From: Saccharicrinis sp. UBA6048
GTDB lineage: Bacteria; Bacteroidota; Bacteroidia; Bacteroidales; Marinilabiliaceae
NCBI GenBank assembly: GCA_002429115.1
Contig: DIYS01000136.1
Location: 1 to 44,882, forward strand
Length of the DNA stretch: 44,882 bases
Direction: 5' to 3'
Shown: piece by piece, positions 34,825-43,079 of the stretch
Layout: each line of letters starts with the position of its first letter
Numbering within the stretch: position 1 is the first letter of the stretch
The notes under the pieces: model-generated
Database searches by the model: none
Told to the model about the DNA's origin: nothing
What the model saw: the letters and a program-made list of their open reading frames with translations, nothing else
Translations under genes and position numbers: made by a program

Positions 34825-36414
34825 TTAATGTTTAAAATGACGTTTTCCTGTGAATAACATGGCCATGCCAAATTCGTTGCAGGCCTCAATAACTTCATCG
34901 TCACGGATACTACCACCCGGCTCAACAATGTACTTCACACCATACTCGTTGGCGGCTTCAATACTGTCGCGGAATGGGAAGAAAGCATCGGAGATCACCA
35001 CCGAATTGGCAATATCAACACCTTCCTTCATATTGAAACGTGGCATGGTTAACTGACGCATACTGTCCAAACGGTTTGGTTGTCCCATACCTGCACCCGT
35101 TAGCCAGAATGAACCATCGGGCTGCTCAGTCACTACCGCAATGGCGTTACTTTTTAAGTGCTTACAAGCGGTGATACCAAACTTGGCCAATTCCATTTTG
35201 GTAGCATCAAATTGCTTGTTGGTCACATTTTTGAAATCAGAATCTACACCTTCATCTTCATCCTGAACAAGGATAGCACCACTTACCGAGCGAATTAGTT
35301 TCTCACCGGTTATCTCATTCTTGATAGGTGTTTCCAGTAAGCGAAGGTTTTTCTTCTTACCAAATATTTCCAATGCTTCAGCTGTGTAGGCAGGAGCGAT
35401 GATGATTTCAACAAAACGCTTAGCAAACCATTCAGCAATCTCAGCAGTCACCGTATCGGTAAAACAGATAATACCACCAAAGGCAGAGATAGGATCACCG
35501 GCCCAGGCCAGCTCAAGCGATTTCATAATGTCGTTGGTCACTGCCAGTCCACAAGGGTTCAGGTGCTTCACCACCGAAACAGCTTGTTTGCCCTCGATAT
35601 GAGTCACTGAATGATAAGCATCGCTGGCGGCTTTCCAGGCGGCATCAGCATCCAGCATATTGTTGTACGAAAGTGCTTTACCCTGCAATACATTGGCATT
35701 GGCCAATGAGGCACCTTCTTTAACGTTATTGTATTTGTAAATGGTTGCTTTCTGGTGAGGATTTTCACCGTAACGCAATACATCGCCATTGTTCAGGCTG
35801 ATGCGTTCCATATCAGCTTTATCCTGATTGAAGAAATTAGAGATGGCCGAGTCGTAGTGCGACGAAACACCAAAAGCTGCAGCAGCAAATTTGAAACGAT
35901 CTTCCAATGATGATTCACCATTTTGCTCCTTAAGGATGGCCAACAAATCAGCGTACTGATCTTTTGACGGAACGATGATCACATCTTTGTAGTTTTTAGC
36001 CGCTCCGCGAATCAATGAGATACCACCGATATCAATCTTCTCGATAATATCCTGAAGTGGAGCGCCCGAAGCAACTGTAGCTTCAAACGGATAAAGGTCA
36101 ACAATCACCAGGTCAATTTCCGGAATTTCGTATTGAGCTAATTGCTCCAGATCACCTTCGTTATCACGACGGGCTAATATCCCGCCAAATACTTTCGGGT
36201 GAAGAGTTTTTACGCGACCTCCCAAAATAGAAGGATAGCTGGTCAGGTCTTCAACACGTTCGCATGGCACATCCAAACCTTCAATAAAAGCCTGTGTTCC
36301 GCCTGTTGAATAAATTGTTACGCCTTGTTCGTGTAGTGTTTTGATGATTTCATCTAAACCGTCCTTGTGAAAGACAGAAATCAATGCTGATTTTACCTTT
36401 TTTAAAGTACTCAT
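34825..36414 (-). CDS. purH: Bifunctional AICAR formyltransferase / IMP cyclohydrolase
   Basis: 529 residues. The N-terminal IMP cyclohydrolase (1-200) opens KVKSALISVFHKDGLDEIIK and carries YSTGGTQAFIEG, GGRVKTLHPKVFGGILARRD and VDLYPFEATV. The C-terminal AICAR transformylase (about 200-529) includes LRYGENPHQKATIY, KHLNPCGLAV and GMGQPNRLDSMRQL. It catalyses the last two steps of IMP synthesis, cytosolic. First gene of the wall-elongation operon, a pairing conserved in this phylum but without an obvious metabolic link. ATG at 36414. Confidence 0.98.
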   Translation of the reverse strand: MSTLKKVKSALISVFHKDGLDEIIKTLHEQGVTIYSTGGTQAFIEGLDVPCERVEDLTSYPSILGGRVKTLHPKVFGGILARRDNEGDLEQLAQYEIPEIDLVIVDLYPFEATVASGAPLQDIIEKIDIGGISLIRGAAKNYKDVIIVPSKDQYADLLAILKEQNGESSLEDRFKFAAAAFGVSSHYDSAISNFFNQDKADMERISLNNGDVLRYGENPHQKATIYKYNNVKEGASLANANVLQGKALSYNNMLDADAAWKAASDAYHSVTHIEGKQAVSVVKHLNPCGLAVTNDIMKSLELAWAGDPISAFGGIICFTDTVTAEIAEWFAKRFVEIIIAPAYTAEALEIFGKKKNLRLLETPIKNEITGEKLIRSVSGAILVQDEDEGVDSDFKNVTNKQFDATKMELAKFGITACKHLKSNAIAVVTEQPDGSFWLTGAGMGQPNRLDSMRQLTMPRFNMKEGVDIANSVVISDAFFPFRDSIEAANEYGVKYIVEPGGSIRDDEVIEACNEFGMAMLFTGKRHFKH

Positions 36415-36438
36415 TTATATCCGTTTAATTCTTTCACG

Positions 36439-36468
36439 CAAAAATAAGAAAATAAGCAATGTTAACAA
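36439..36468 (-). promoter_or_regulatory. Promoter of the purH-mre operon
   Basis: Minus-strand TATTTTTG (36446-36439) with TTG (36468-36466) and an exact 19-bp spacer, 24 bp before the purH ATG: the best promoter match in the window. Confidence 0.62.
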
Positions 36469-36722
36469 GGTGCTTTACACAATTAATTAGAACGATTTTA
36501 GGTTGCTTTTTGCGATGCATAAATCAATGTGATTTTACACGGCTGACAGGTTCAAGCGTCAGCTGTAAAGCATAGAACAATACTTATCTTTTATCCGCAA
36601 ATTTCACTAATCTTTAATTCCCCTCATCCGCTTTAGGTGGAAGCTTTCCTGGTGGAGCATTCATGTGCAGCTTGGTATAGTAGGTTGTTAAAGAAGTACC
36701 TGTTATCTTCCAAGTTGCAGTC

Positions 36723-36852
36723 GAGGGTGTCCAAAAACACTGTAAGCATCCGTTCACTGAGCGTAGTCGAAGTGATTACTTGTTGATTAACAGCACTAGT
36801 CAAATCTCATCTCGACTACGCTCGATGAGCGAGCTTTGTTTTGGACACCCTC
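36723..36852. repeat. Nested palindromic element (paired REP-like hairpins)
   Basis: Outer arms GAGGGTGTCCAAAA (36723-36736) and TTTTGGACACCCTC (36839-36852) are perfect 14-bp inverted repeats. Inside lie two mirror-image hairpins sharing GAGCGTAGTCGA / TCGACTACGCTC (36759-36770 and 36812-36823), each flanked by its own short arms, CACT/AGTG and CTCATC/GATGAG. The layout, two REP-like palindromes in opposite orientation within outer inverted ends, looks like a REPIN or a small non-autonomous element. No transposase nearby. Confidence 0.72.
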
Positions 36853-36903
36853 TGCGATGAGGTGATAAATATTAAATTGATACTTTATCATTTAGCCACA
36901 TAT

Positions 36904-36993
36904 TTAGCTTCGCTAATTTTCAATTTACCAACTCCCACAAATTGTTCCGAATAGCGGAACTGAGAATTAGTGTGATTCGCATAATTCGCGGAC
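36904..36993. repeat. 90-bp direct repeat, copy 1
   Basis: Starts TTAGCTTCGCT, includes CAATTTACCAACTCCCACAA and ATTGTTCCGAATAGCGGAAC, ends AATTCGCGGAC. The copy at 37212-37301 is the same length with about six substitutions. Between the copies are 218 bases of other repeats. No coding frame is convincing here. Confidence 0.85.
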
Positions 36994-37082
36994 GAAAAAA
37001 TAAATACCACCCCGCCTGTACCTGATACTATTAACTTAAGACGTTTTCCATGGTCATTCATTAGGCGTTATGGGAGTCAGTT

Positions 37083-37124
37083 CTCCTCCTGAATTTTAGG
37101 AGGAGTACCTCAGCTTTGCTGAGG
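37083..37124. repeat. Two back-to-back hairpins
   Basis: CTCCTCCT (37083-37090) with AGGAGGAG (37098-37105), 7-base loop, then CCTCAGC TTT GCTGAGG (37108-37124). The sequence CCACCCCGCCT occurs just before and after (about 37010 and 37152). A repeat commonly seen in intergenic DNA of this phylum (recalled, not looked up). Confidence 0.6.
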
Positions 37125-37211
37125 GGAGGTGGTTTTATTCTTTGATATACCACCCCGCCTTTGGCATCCCCATATAGCGATCTAAGCCCACAAAGAAAGA
37201 ACTTTGTATTC

Positions 37212-37301
37212 TTAGCTTCGCTGATTTTCAATTTACCAACTCCCACAAATTGTTCCGAATAGCGGAACTGAAAATTAGTGTAATTCGAGTAATTCGTGGA
37301 C
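37212..37301. repeat. 90-bp direct repeat, copy 2
   Basis: Near-identical to 36904-36993, offset by 308 bp, same orientation. It is preceded by CCCACAAAGAAAGAAC, a sequence that also starts the central part of the palindrome at 37410, so repeat families are interleaved here. Confidence 0.85.
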
Positions 37302-37409
37302 AAAGAAAAATATTGGTTTTTATAATTTAAAGGTGAATTCTCTTAATTTCGTCTGCGTTCACTGCGAACTCAGCGGTACAATAAAATTTTCTTTCCAATT
37401 ATAAATTTA

Positions 37410-37464
37410 ACCACTAAGGATCAAAGCTCACAAAGAAAGAACTTAGTGTTCTTCGCTTAGTGGT
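37410..37464. repeat. Palindrome related to the one at 4009-4067
   Basis: ACCACTAAG (37410-37418) and CTTAGTGGT (37456-37464) are perfect 9-bp ends; the interior holds TCACAAAGAAAGAACTTAGTG. Compared with 4009-4067 it has the same size, and shares ACCACnAAGGnTCAA and TCACnAAG. Both lie between genes. Confidence 0.65.
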
Positions 37465-37644
37465 AATAATTCAAGCCTTATCATCTATACACTTTCTCGT
37501 GCAGAAAATATTCGTACATTTAATGCGAAAAGTCGAATAAGCCCTGACAAAAGCACTACATAATTAGCTTCAGAAATACCATTTCCGGATAGACTGGTTT
37601 TTATTAGTGACAGTTGGGGTGTTTTTAGAATCTTATTAAAAACT

Positions 37645-38298
37645 ATGGCATATAAAAAACAAACCACTGGATTTAAATCTATTGAGGCAGATCTGCAAAC
37701 CGGCGATATTGTGTTGATGGAAGGCATCCATTTAAGTAGCCGATGCATTGAAACAATCGAAGGTTGTCATTTTTCTCATGTAGGCATATTAGTCAGATCG
37801 GAAGACATCGGCCTTAACCTTGGCGCCAATAAGCTGTTACTTTGGGAATCGGATACCCCAACAGATGTGAAAGATGTTATTAAAGGCGTGGCCAAATCAG
37901 GACCTATGCTGGTGGATTTCAGAGAACGCTTAAAATACAACTTTACCCATGGCGAAGACAGTCACTGTTCGATACGTCATTTATACACAGAGCGTGATGC
38001 CGCATTTAAGCAAAAGTTTAAGGAACTGATACCAACCATTCACGACGCAGATTTTCCGGATACCTGGCATGAGTTTTTAAATCCTGTGCTTGGGCGTGCA
38101 CTGCATAAGAAAACAAGTCTGGACACCATGTTTTGCAGCGAACTGGCCGCCTACACCTATATGCATTTGGGCTTGTTAACCGATATTCATCCGGTGAATA
38201 GTTACGCACCTGTTGATTTTTCAGAACAACTATCGATCAGTCTCCTCAAAAGGGCGTGGCTGGGCAATGAGATAAGTATTACCATTGATATATTATAA
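37645..38298 (+). CDS. YiiX-like permuted papain-fold hydrolase
   Basis: 217 residues. QTGDIVLMEGIHLSSRCIE near 18-36, CHFSHVGILV (41-50) with the active His, and MFCSELAAYTYMHLG near 162-176 with the active Cys164 match the YiiX/YaeF (NlpC/P60-like, circularly permuted) family. Relatives cleave peptide or amide bonds; some are secreted or lipoproteins, but no signal peptide is seen here. Three bases separate its TAA from the ATG of the histidine kinase, so the pair is probably one transcript. Confidence 0.85.
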   Translation: MAYKKQTTGFKSIEADLQTGDIVLMEGIHLSSRCIETIEGCHFSHVGILVRSEDIGLNLGANKLLLWESDTPTDVKDVIKGVAKSGPMLVDFRERLKYNFTHGEDSHCSIRHLYTERDAAFKQKFKELIPTIHDADFPDTWHEFLNPVLGRALHKKTSLDTMFCSELAAYTYMHLGLLTDIHPVNSYAPVDFSEQLSISLLKRAWLGNEISITIDIL

Positions 38299-38301
38299 GG
38301 T

Positions 38302-39654
38302 ATGGAGAACATCACTGACAATCAAAAGCTTTGGACGGACTTTAATAGCTATTTGAGATATACCTTTATCAAACATCTCACGTTAATTGTTAGTATTTGT
38401 ATTTCTATACTTCTCTATTACCTGTATTCCGATTGGTTTCTGCGACAAAACGCGGCGGCAGCCTTGTGGCGATTGGCACCCATCGTATTACTTTCGATTA
38501 TACTTATTCTTCACCTGGTTTCAAAAACAAAGTTTAATAAATTGAAAAACAACCTGTTTGCCATCAATTATATGGTGCTTCAGCTGATGATGTTCAGTAT
38601 CTGCTTGATTTACCTGCATCACGAGGCCCTGGCGCCCAGTGTGACCGGTGTCATTCTGGTGGTGTTTTTGATATCGATGGATAACAAGCAAAACAAACGA
38701 ATAACGCTACTGATTTATAGTGTGCCTATTACGGTATTTACCTTTTTGCTCTTTGTGTTCTATCAACCAACACAAAAAGAGTTTTTTACCATTTTCGATG
38801 TTTACCCCATTGTGGTGATCGGCTACATCATTAACCGCATACAATACAATCTGCGATTCAAACTGTTTCGATCCAACTACCTTTTAAAACGCGAACAGGA
38901 TAAAACACGGACCTTATATGCCGAAACCTTAAAGGTGAATGAAGAACTGAATAAAAGTAACTCTACCAAAGACCGGTTTTTTGGAATTATTGCCCACGAT
39001 ATTAAAAATCCGATCAGCACCATCTGGGGCTTGTCCGATTTGCTGATGCTGGATGATGAGATGGACCGGAAGAGTCGGCTGCAATGTGCCAAAGGCATCA
39101 ATCAATGTGTAAAAAACACGCTTACTTTATTGGAAAGTCTGCTTAACTGGGCACGGGCACAGAATACATCTATAACGCCAAAAGCCGCCATGCATAAGAC
39201 CAGTGGTATGGTTGCAGAAGTATTGCAGGTAATGGATGAGGCGGCCAATAAGAAGAACGTGAAACTGGTAAATAATATACCTGATGATGTGGAGGTGTAT
39301 GCCGATAAGAATATGTTTGAAACAGTGATCAGAAACCTGCTGTCGAACGCCATTAAATATACCTATGCCGGGGGCACCATTTCGGTGGATGCACAATTAA
39401 CATTCAAAGGAGAGCATCGCTTTACGCAAATAGCCATTAAAGACGATGGGGTAGGGATGAGCGGTGAGCAAGTCAGTAAGCTGTTTAAAATCTCGAGTAA
39501 CAAATCGGCCAAAGGCACCGATGGCGAATCAGGCACCGGCTTTGGATTGCTATTGGTCAAGGAGTTTGTTGATAAGCACAATGGCACCATAGCTGTTAAA
39601 AGCACCCCCAATAAAGGCAGCGTGTTTACCATTGAATTACCATTGGCGAATTAG
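38302..39654 (+). CDS. Membrane sensor histidine kinase (orphan)
   Basis: 450 residues. The N-terminal part has about six hydrophobic helices (about 24-180) forming a membrane sensor. A short coiled linker (REQDKTRTLYAETLKVNEEL) leads to the HisKA block FFGIIAHDIKNPISTIWGLS with the phosphoacceptor His232. The ATPase domain follows: VIRNLLSNAIKYTYAGG (N box) near 342, IKDDGVGMS (G1), and GTGFGLLLVKEFVDKHNG (G2). No receiver domain and no response regulator gene nearby, so its partner is elsewhere. Three bp after the YiiX-like hydrolase. Confidence 0.94.
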   Translation: MENITDNQKLWTDFNSYLRYTFIKHLTLIVSICISILLYYLYSDWFLRQNAAAALWRLAPIVLLSIILILHLVSKTKFNKLKNNLFAINYMVLQLMMFSICLIYLHHEALAPSVTGVILVVFLISMDNKQNKRITLLIYSVPITVFTFLLFVFYQPTQKEFFTIFDVYPIVVIGYIINRIQYNLRFKLFRSNYLLKREQDKTRTLYAETLKVNEELNKSNSTKDRFFGIIAHDIKNPISTIWGLSDLLMLDDEMDRKSRLQCAKGINQCVKNTLTLLESLLNWARAQNTSITPKAAMHKTSGMVAEVLQVMDEAANKKNVKLVNNIPDDVEVYADKNMFETVIRNLLSNAIKYTYAGGTISVDAQLTFKGEHRFTQIAIKDDGVGMSGEQVSKLFKISSNKSAKGTDGESGTGFGLLLVKEFVDKHNGTIAVKSTPNKGSVFTIELPLAN

Positions 39655-39742
39655 ATAAGGTGCATAAGTGGTTTAATACTTTGTTTATTAAGAAGATCTG
39701 AATAGCCTGATTATTGCCGGAATTGTAAACCAACACTTTTCA

Positions 39743-39762
39743 CATCCCCTTTTGAGGGGATG
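39743..39762. repeat. Short perfect hairpin in the gap after the kinase
   Basis: CATCCCC TTTTGA GGGGATG, followed by a second ATAGGGGTG. It may help end the kinase transcript but no T tract follows. The surrounding 39655-39913 gap shows no gene. Confidence 0.5.
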
Positions 39763-39913
39763 ATAGGGGTGAGAAAAGCTACTTGATGAACCAAATTGCA
39801 TTTGGAGAGCCGCGATAGCCATCGTGGGAGGTGAGGTGTTTAAATTACACCCTGCTATTGTGCGAACCGTTAGTTAGTGTTAGGTTTTTTTCTATTTCAT
39901 TTAAATCCTGAGA

Positions 39914-40216
39914 TTACACTATTCTATTCAACAAATCATTAATTGAACCCCCAACAGCCGATGCAGTAGTAGTTGTTAATTGTTCAAATTCGTACCAGAT
40001 ATAATCGTTAATGCCAAAAGGATTATGCCGATGGTAACTAAAGAGTGGAATTCCCCATTTGACGGGTTCAAACCAAGCGCCCTCAATAAGGTGGTGCTCA
40101 ATTACTCGCTGAATTTGCTTGATGCTTAAATTATCAGGATTCGAATAAATTACGCTGGCATAGTCTTTATAATTGTCTTCGTCGCGATATAGATATTCAA
40201 AAAGAATATTTTGCAT
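39914..40216 (-). CDS. Hypothetical protein
   Basis: 100 residues, not recognised. Mixed aromatic content (YLYRDEDNYKDYASVIYSNP, then WFEPVKWGIPLFSYHRHNPF, then YIWYEFEQL) and the C-terminal half with TTTTASAVGGSINDLLNRIV. No signal peptide or membrane segment. It sits between a signalling pair and the restriction-modification island, divergent from the endonuclease, with a 146-bp gap. Could be a cargo gene of the island. Confidence 0.65.
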   Translation of the reverse strand: MQNILFEYLYRDEDNYKDYASVIYSNPDNLSIKQIQRVIEHHLIEGAWFEPVKWGIPLFSYHRHNPFGINDYIWYEFEQLTTTTASAVGGSINDLLNRIV

Positions 40217-40362
40217 TTTTTGTTGACGAAACTAGATAAATAGGACAGTTGAGTCAACGGACTATGAGTCACATTATGATGAGAGATAAGAAATTGCATT
40301 TGAATAATGGTAGATATATCATATTAAAAATTAAATTTGCGGACACCTAAACAGATTTAATT

Positions 40363-41127
40363 ATGGCGAATAAATATCTTGATTTTATTTCTGATGAGCA
40401 CTTGCTGGAATGTATTGATAATTTATATAAATCATATTTAAAAGCAAAAGCTGGCTTTACTAAGAAAAAATTGTATAGCAATAAACTGGATACCTTCAAG
40501 TTAACTTTTGATGCAAAGTTTAATGATTTGTCAGAAGAAATGGTGCTTCAAAATGAAATGTTGCGACAGGTTGACAAGTCAATAAATAATTCGATTGGTA
40601 CTTTTCATGAAGAGACTCTTGGAGGAATTAAAGGTTATGAAGTTGGCAATTTAAGTGGGTATGATATAAAAGCTATTGATAATACCTTGTTTGCAGATAT
40701 AAAAAATAAGCACAATACAATGAATAGTAGTGCTGCTGAGAGTTTGTTTCAGAAGCTGGCAAGATATGCTGACTCTCATAAAAAAGCTAAATGTTATTGG
40801 GTACAAATTTTGGCAAAAAACAGTTTCTGTGACAAATGGTCAGGAGATATTAATGGGAAAGAGTATAGTCATAGCAGAGTATATAAAATATCAGGTGATA
40901 AATTTTATGCTTTGTTAACTGGCAAAGACAAAGCATTTTTCGAATTATATAAGGTTCTGCCGAAGGCAATATCGGACTATTTATCAGGAATTGAACATGA
41001 GGATAGTCAGGGTAATGATTCTGCGGTAACCGAGGTGAAATCAGCTAGTGCAGAATCAAATAGAGGTATCTTTGATCAAATTACTTTTGACAACTTCAGT
41101 TATTATATGGGGTTTGATGAGCTATAA
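40363..41127 (+). CDS. Eco47II-like type II restriction endonuclease
   Basis: 254 residues. The stretch INNSIGTFHEETLGGIKGYE near 70-89 and GYDIKAIDNTLFADIKNKHN near 98-117 (a D...D-x-K type catalytic arrangement, with DIKNKHN) followed by TMNSSAAESLFQKLA match the Eco47II/Sau96I family, which cuts at GGNCC. It is convergent with the methyltransferase, ends overlapping by 6 bp. The gene looks AT-rich compared with the mre region, in keeping with transfer. Recognition site is inferred from family. Confidence 0.9.
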   Translation: MANKYLDFISDEHLLECIDNLYKSYLKAKAGFTKKKLYSNKLDTFKLTFDAKFNDLSEEMVLQNEMLRQVDKSINNSIGTFHEETLGGIKGYEVGNLSGYDIKAIDNTLFADIKNKHNTMNSSAAESLFQKLARYADSHKKAKCYWVQILAKNSFCDKWSGDINGKEYSHSRVYKISGDKFYALLTGKDKAFFELYKVLPKAISDYLSGIEHEDSQGNDSAVTEVKSASAESNRGIFDQITFDNFSYYMGFDEL

Positions 41128-42342
41128 GCTTTTATTAAGGAATTTAATAATAGAGTAACCAACCTCTTTAGCTAGATTAACAGGTACGGCATTCCCTATT
41201 TGTTTGTACTGTTGAGAAACAGAGCCCGCAAATTGCCAATCATCAGGGAATGTTTGTATTCTGGCATATTCTCTAACTGTAAATGGTCTGGTTTCTTCAG
41301 GATGACATCTTTCGGTTTGTTTTTGAGCAGGGCTACATGTTAATGTAAGGCTTGGTTCTTCCCAGCTCATTCTTCTTGCCATTCCGGTTTTACCACCTCC
41401 TAAATAGAAGCTTTTACCCATATAATCTTTTTGTATATCTATTGGCAAATCTCTCCAATACCCTCCTTGGGGTACGAGTTCGAGAACTTCTTTCTTTTTG
41501 ATTGGATAGTTTTGGCCAACAGATGTTGGGACGTCAGAAGGGTATAGCTCCCCCTTTTTTAGGGCATCTTTAAGGTTGAATATCTTTTTGTATGGTTTTG
41601 GAAAATCAAATTTATTAAAGTCGAGGTCTTTTCGAATGCCAACTATAAGGACTCGTTCTCTTTTTTGAGGTACTTTATAAAATATAGCTTTTAACAATTT
41701 TGGAGGTAAAACAGTATATCCAATTTCATCTAATATTGACAACATTCCTTTAATTGTTCTACCATTGTCGTGATTTAAAAGGCCTCTGACATTCTCTCCA
41801 ATACAGATCGCGGGTTGAGTTTCTTGTACGACCCTTGCAAATTCATAGAACAAAGTTCCCCTGGCATCATTAAGTCCTAATTTTTTACCAGCATAACTAA
41901 ATGCTTGACACGGGAATCCTCCGGTTACAATATCAACTTTATCTTTGTATGTTTTAAAAGATACATTTTTCACATCATCTTGAATGACATTCCATTGTGG
42001 CCTATTATTGCGAAGAGTTTCTGCTGCCCATTTGTCAATTTCGTTTAATGCTAAACAGCTTATGCCAGCTTGTTCAAGTCCAACAGCCAGGCCGCCTGCA
42101 CCGGCAAAGAGTTCAATAGCTGTGTAATTCCTTTGTGGTTCTACTTTATTTGAATCGTCTTTTTTGTTGAAAAGGAAGTCAAGGTTATCGAATATCTCAA
42201 GTTGTTCTTTTTTATAGACACGATATTGGCTCATGGGCTCACGTACTGCTACAAGTTTACCATTCTTATCCCAACGACGTAAAGTTTCTTTGCTTACCGA
42301 TAATAAATCTGCCACCTCAGAGAGGGTATAATACTCTTTCAT
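41122..42342 (-). CDS. C5-cytosine DNA methyltransferase with N-terminal MerR-like domain
   Basis: 406 residues. Residues 1-50 form a MerR/excisionase-type winged helix (YTLSEVADLLSVSKETLRRW). The methyltransferase follows: FAGAGGLAVGLEQAG (79-93, SAM binding), GGFPCQAFSYAG with catalytic Cys145 and IGENVRGLL near 181-189. The final block VREYARIQTFPDDWQFAGS and QQYKQIGNAVPVNLAKEVG is motif IX-X. Protects the host DNA against the partner endonuclease. The HTH domain likely controls its own promoter: an inverted repeat starts 8 bp before the ATG. Confidence 0.95.
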   Translation of the reverse strand: MKEYYTLSEVADLLSVSKETLRRWDKNGKLVAVREPMSQYRVYKKEQLEIFDNLDFLFNKKDDSNKVEPQRNYTAIELFAGAGGLAVGLEQAGISCLALNEIDKWAAETLRNNRPQWNVIQDDVKNVSFKTYKDKVDIVTGGFPCQAFSYAGKKLGLNDARGTLFYEFARVVQETQPAICIGENVRGLLNHDNGRTIKGMLSILDEIGYTVLPPKLLKAIFYKVPQKRERVLIVGIRKDLDFNKFDFPKPYKKIFNLKDALKKGELYPSDVPTSVGQNYPIKKKEVLELVPQGGYWRDLPIDIQKDYMGKSFYLGGGKTGMARRMSWEEPSLTLTCSPAQKQTERCHPEETRPFTVREYARIQTFPDDWQFAGSVSQQYKQIGNAVPVNLAKEVGYSIIKFLNKSL

Positions 42343-42349
42343 AATAACA

Positions 42350-42388
42350 TAACCATGCTACACAACATTACACATGGTTACAAAAATA
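42350..42388 (-). promoter_or_regulatory. Promoter and candidate operator of the methyltransferase
   Basis: TATTTTTG on the minus strand (42388-42381) is an exact -7 element. Immediately downstream lies a perfect 8-bp inverted repeat, TAACCATG (42350-42357) and CATGGTTA (42373-42380), 15 bases apart, covering the expected start of transcription and ending 8 bp before the ATG. Direct TACAC copies lie between the arms. This is the position expected for an operator bound by the enzyme's own MerR-like domain. Confidence 0.6.
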
Positions 42389-42406
42389 GTTGAATTTTTT
42401 TAGAAG

Positions 42407-42913
42407 ATGTTATATTTTCAATTTAAAAGAACGCAAAAGATGCAAAAGTATAAGTCAGCACCTATTAAGGTGCCAAGGTTTGAAGAGAAGTACGGATTTT
42501 ATACGACTTCTGAGCGTTCAGAATTAATGAAGAAAATAAAGTCGGGGAATACCAAGTCAGAAATTATCTTGAGAAAAGTACTTTGGGGGTTAGGAATACG
42601 ATATAGAAAGAATTACAAAAAACTTCCTGGGACACCTGATATTGTGATTCCCAAGTACAAGCTAATAATATTTGTGGATGGTGAATTCTGGCATGGATTT
42701 GAATGGGAGAAAAAAAAGAAATGCATTAAGAGTAACCGTGATTTTTGGATTCCCAAAATAGAGAGAAATATACAACGCGATGCAGAAACTAATAATGCCC
42801 TAAGAGAAATGGGGTGGACGGTGCTTCGCTTTTGGGACCAACAAATTAAGAAAGAACTTGGTAATTGTGTTAACATTATTCTTCGTGAGATAGATAAGGA
42901 TTTCTTAATGTAA
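42407..42913 (+). CDS. vsr: Very short patch repair endonuclease
   Basis: 168 residues from ATG 42407; a second ATG at 42440 would remove 11 residues. Vsr motifs: SERSELMKKIKSGNTKSEII near 36-55, RYRKNYKKLPGTPDIVIPKY near 66-85 with the catalytic Asp, FVDGEFWHGF near 90-99 and FWIPKIERNIQRDAETNNAL near 113-132. It nicks at T:G mismatches left by deamination of 5-methylcytosine and so offsets the mutagenic effect of the methyltransferase. Transcribed divergently from the methyltransferase across a 64-bp region. Confidence 0.95.
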   Translation: MLYFQFKRTQKMQKYKSAPIKVPRFEEKYGFYTTSERSELMKKIKSGNTKSEIILRKVLWGLGIRYRKNYKKLPGTPDIVIPKYKLIIFVDGEFWHGFEWEKKKKCIKSNRDFWIPKIERNIQRDAETNNALREMGWTVLRFWDQQIKKELGNCVNIILREIDKDFLM

Positions 42914-43019
42914 TTAAATAACGGTATGTCCTTGTATCGTGCACATCCATTCCTTCGGCTTTACCCTTCAAATTTACATAAATACCCGGTGCAAATGCCA
43001 TCATTATTTCAGCCACACA

Positions 43020-43050
43020 TTTCCTGAACTGTGATAATTATATATATTTG
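43020..43050 (+). promoter_or_regulatory. Promoter of the LytTR gene
   Basis: TATATTTG (43043-43050) exact -7 match; TTTC at 43020-43023, one base from the -33 consensus, with an exact 19-bp spacer. 29 bp before the ATG. Confidence 0.55.
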
Positions 43051-43079
43051 TTAATTAACTGAACCATAATCCACACATA

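Noticed and set aside
37061..37303. 80-codon minus-strand frame in the repeat region
   Set aside because: It is made of the 90-bp repeat and hairpin repeats, has no family features and no promoter; most likely an artefact of repeats.
40363..42913. A wider phage-defence island around the restriction-modification genes
   Set aside because: Only the endonuclease, methyltransferase and Vsr are recognisable as such; neighbouring genes have no defence signature.
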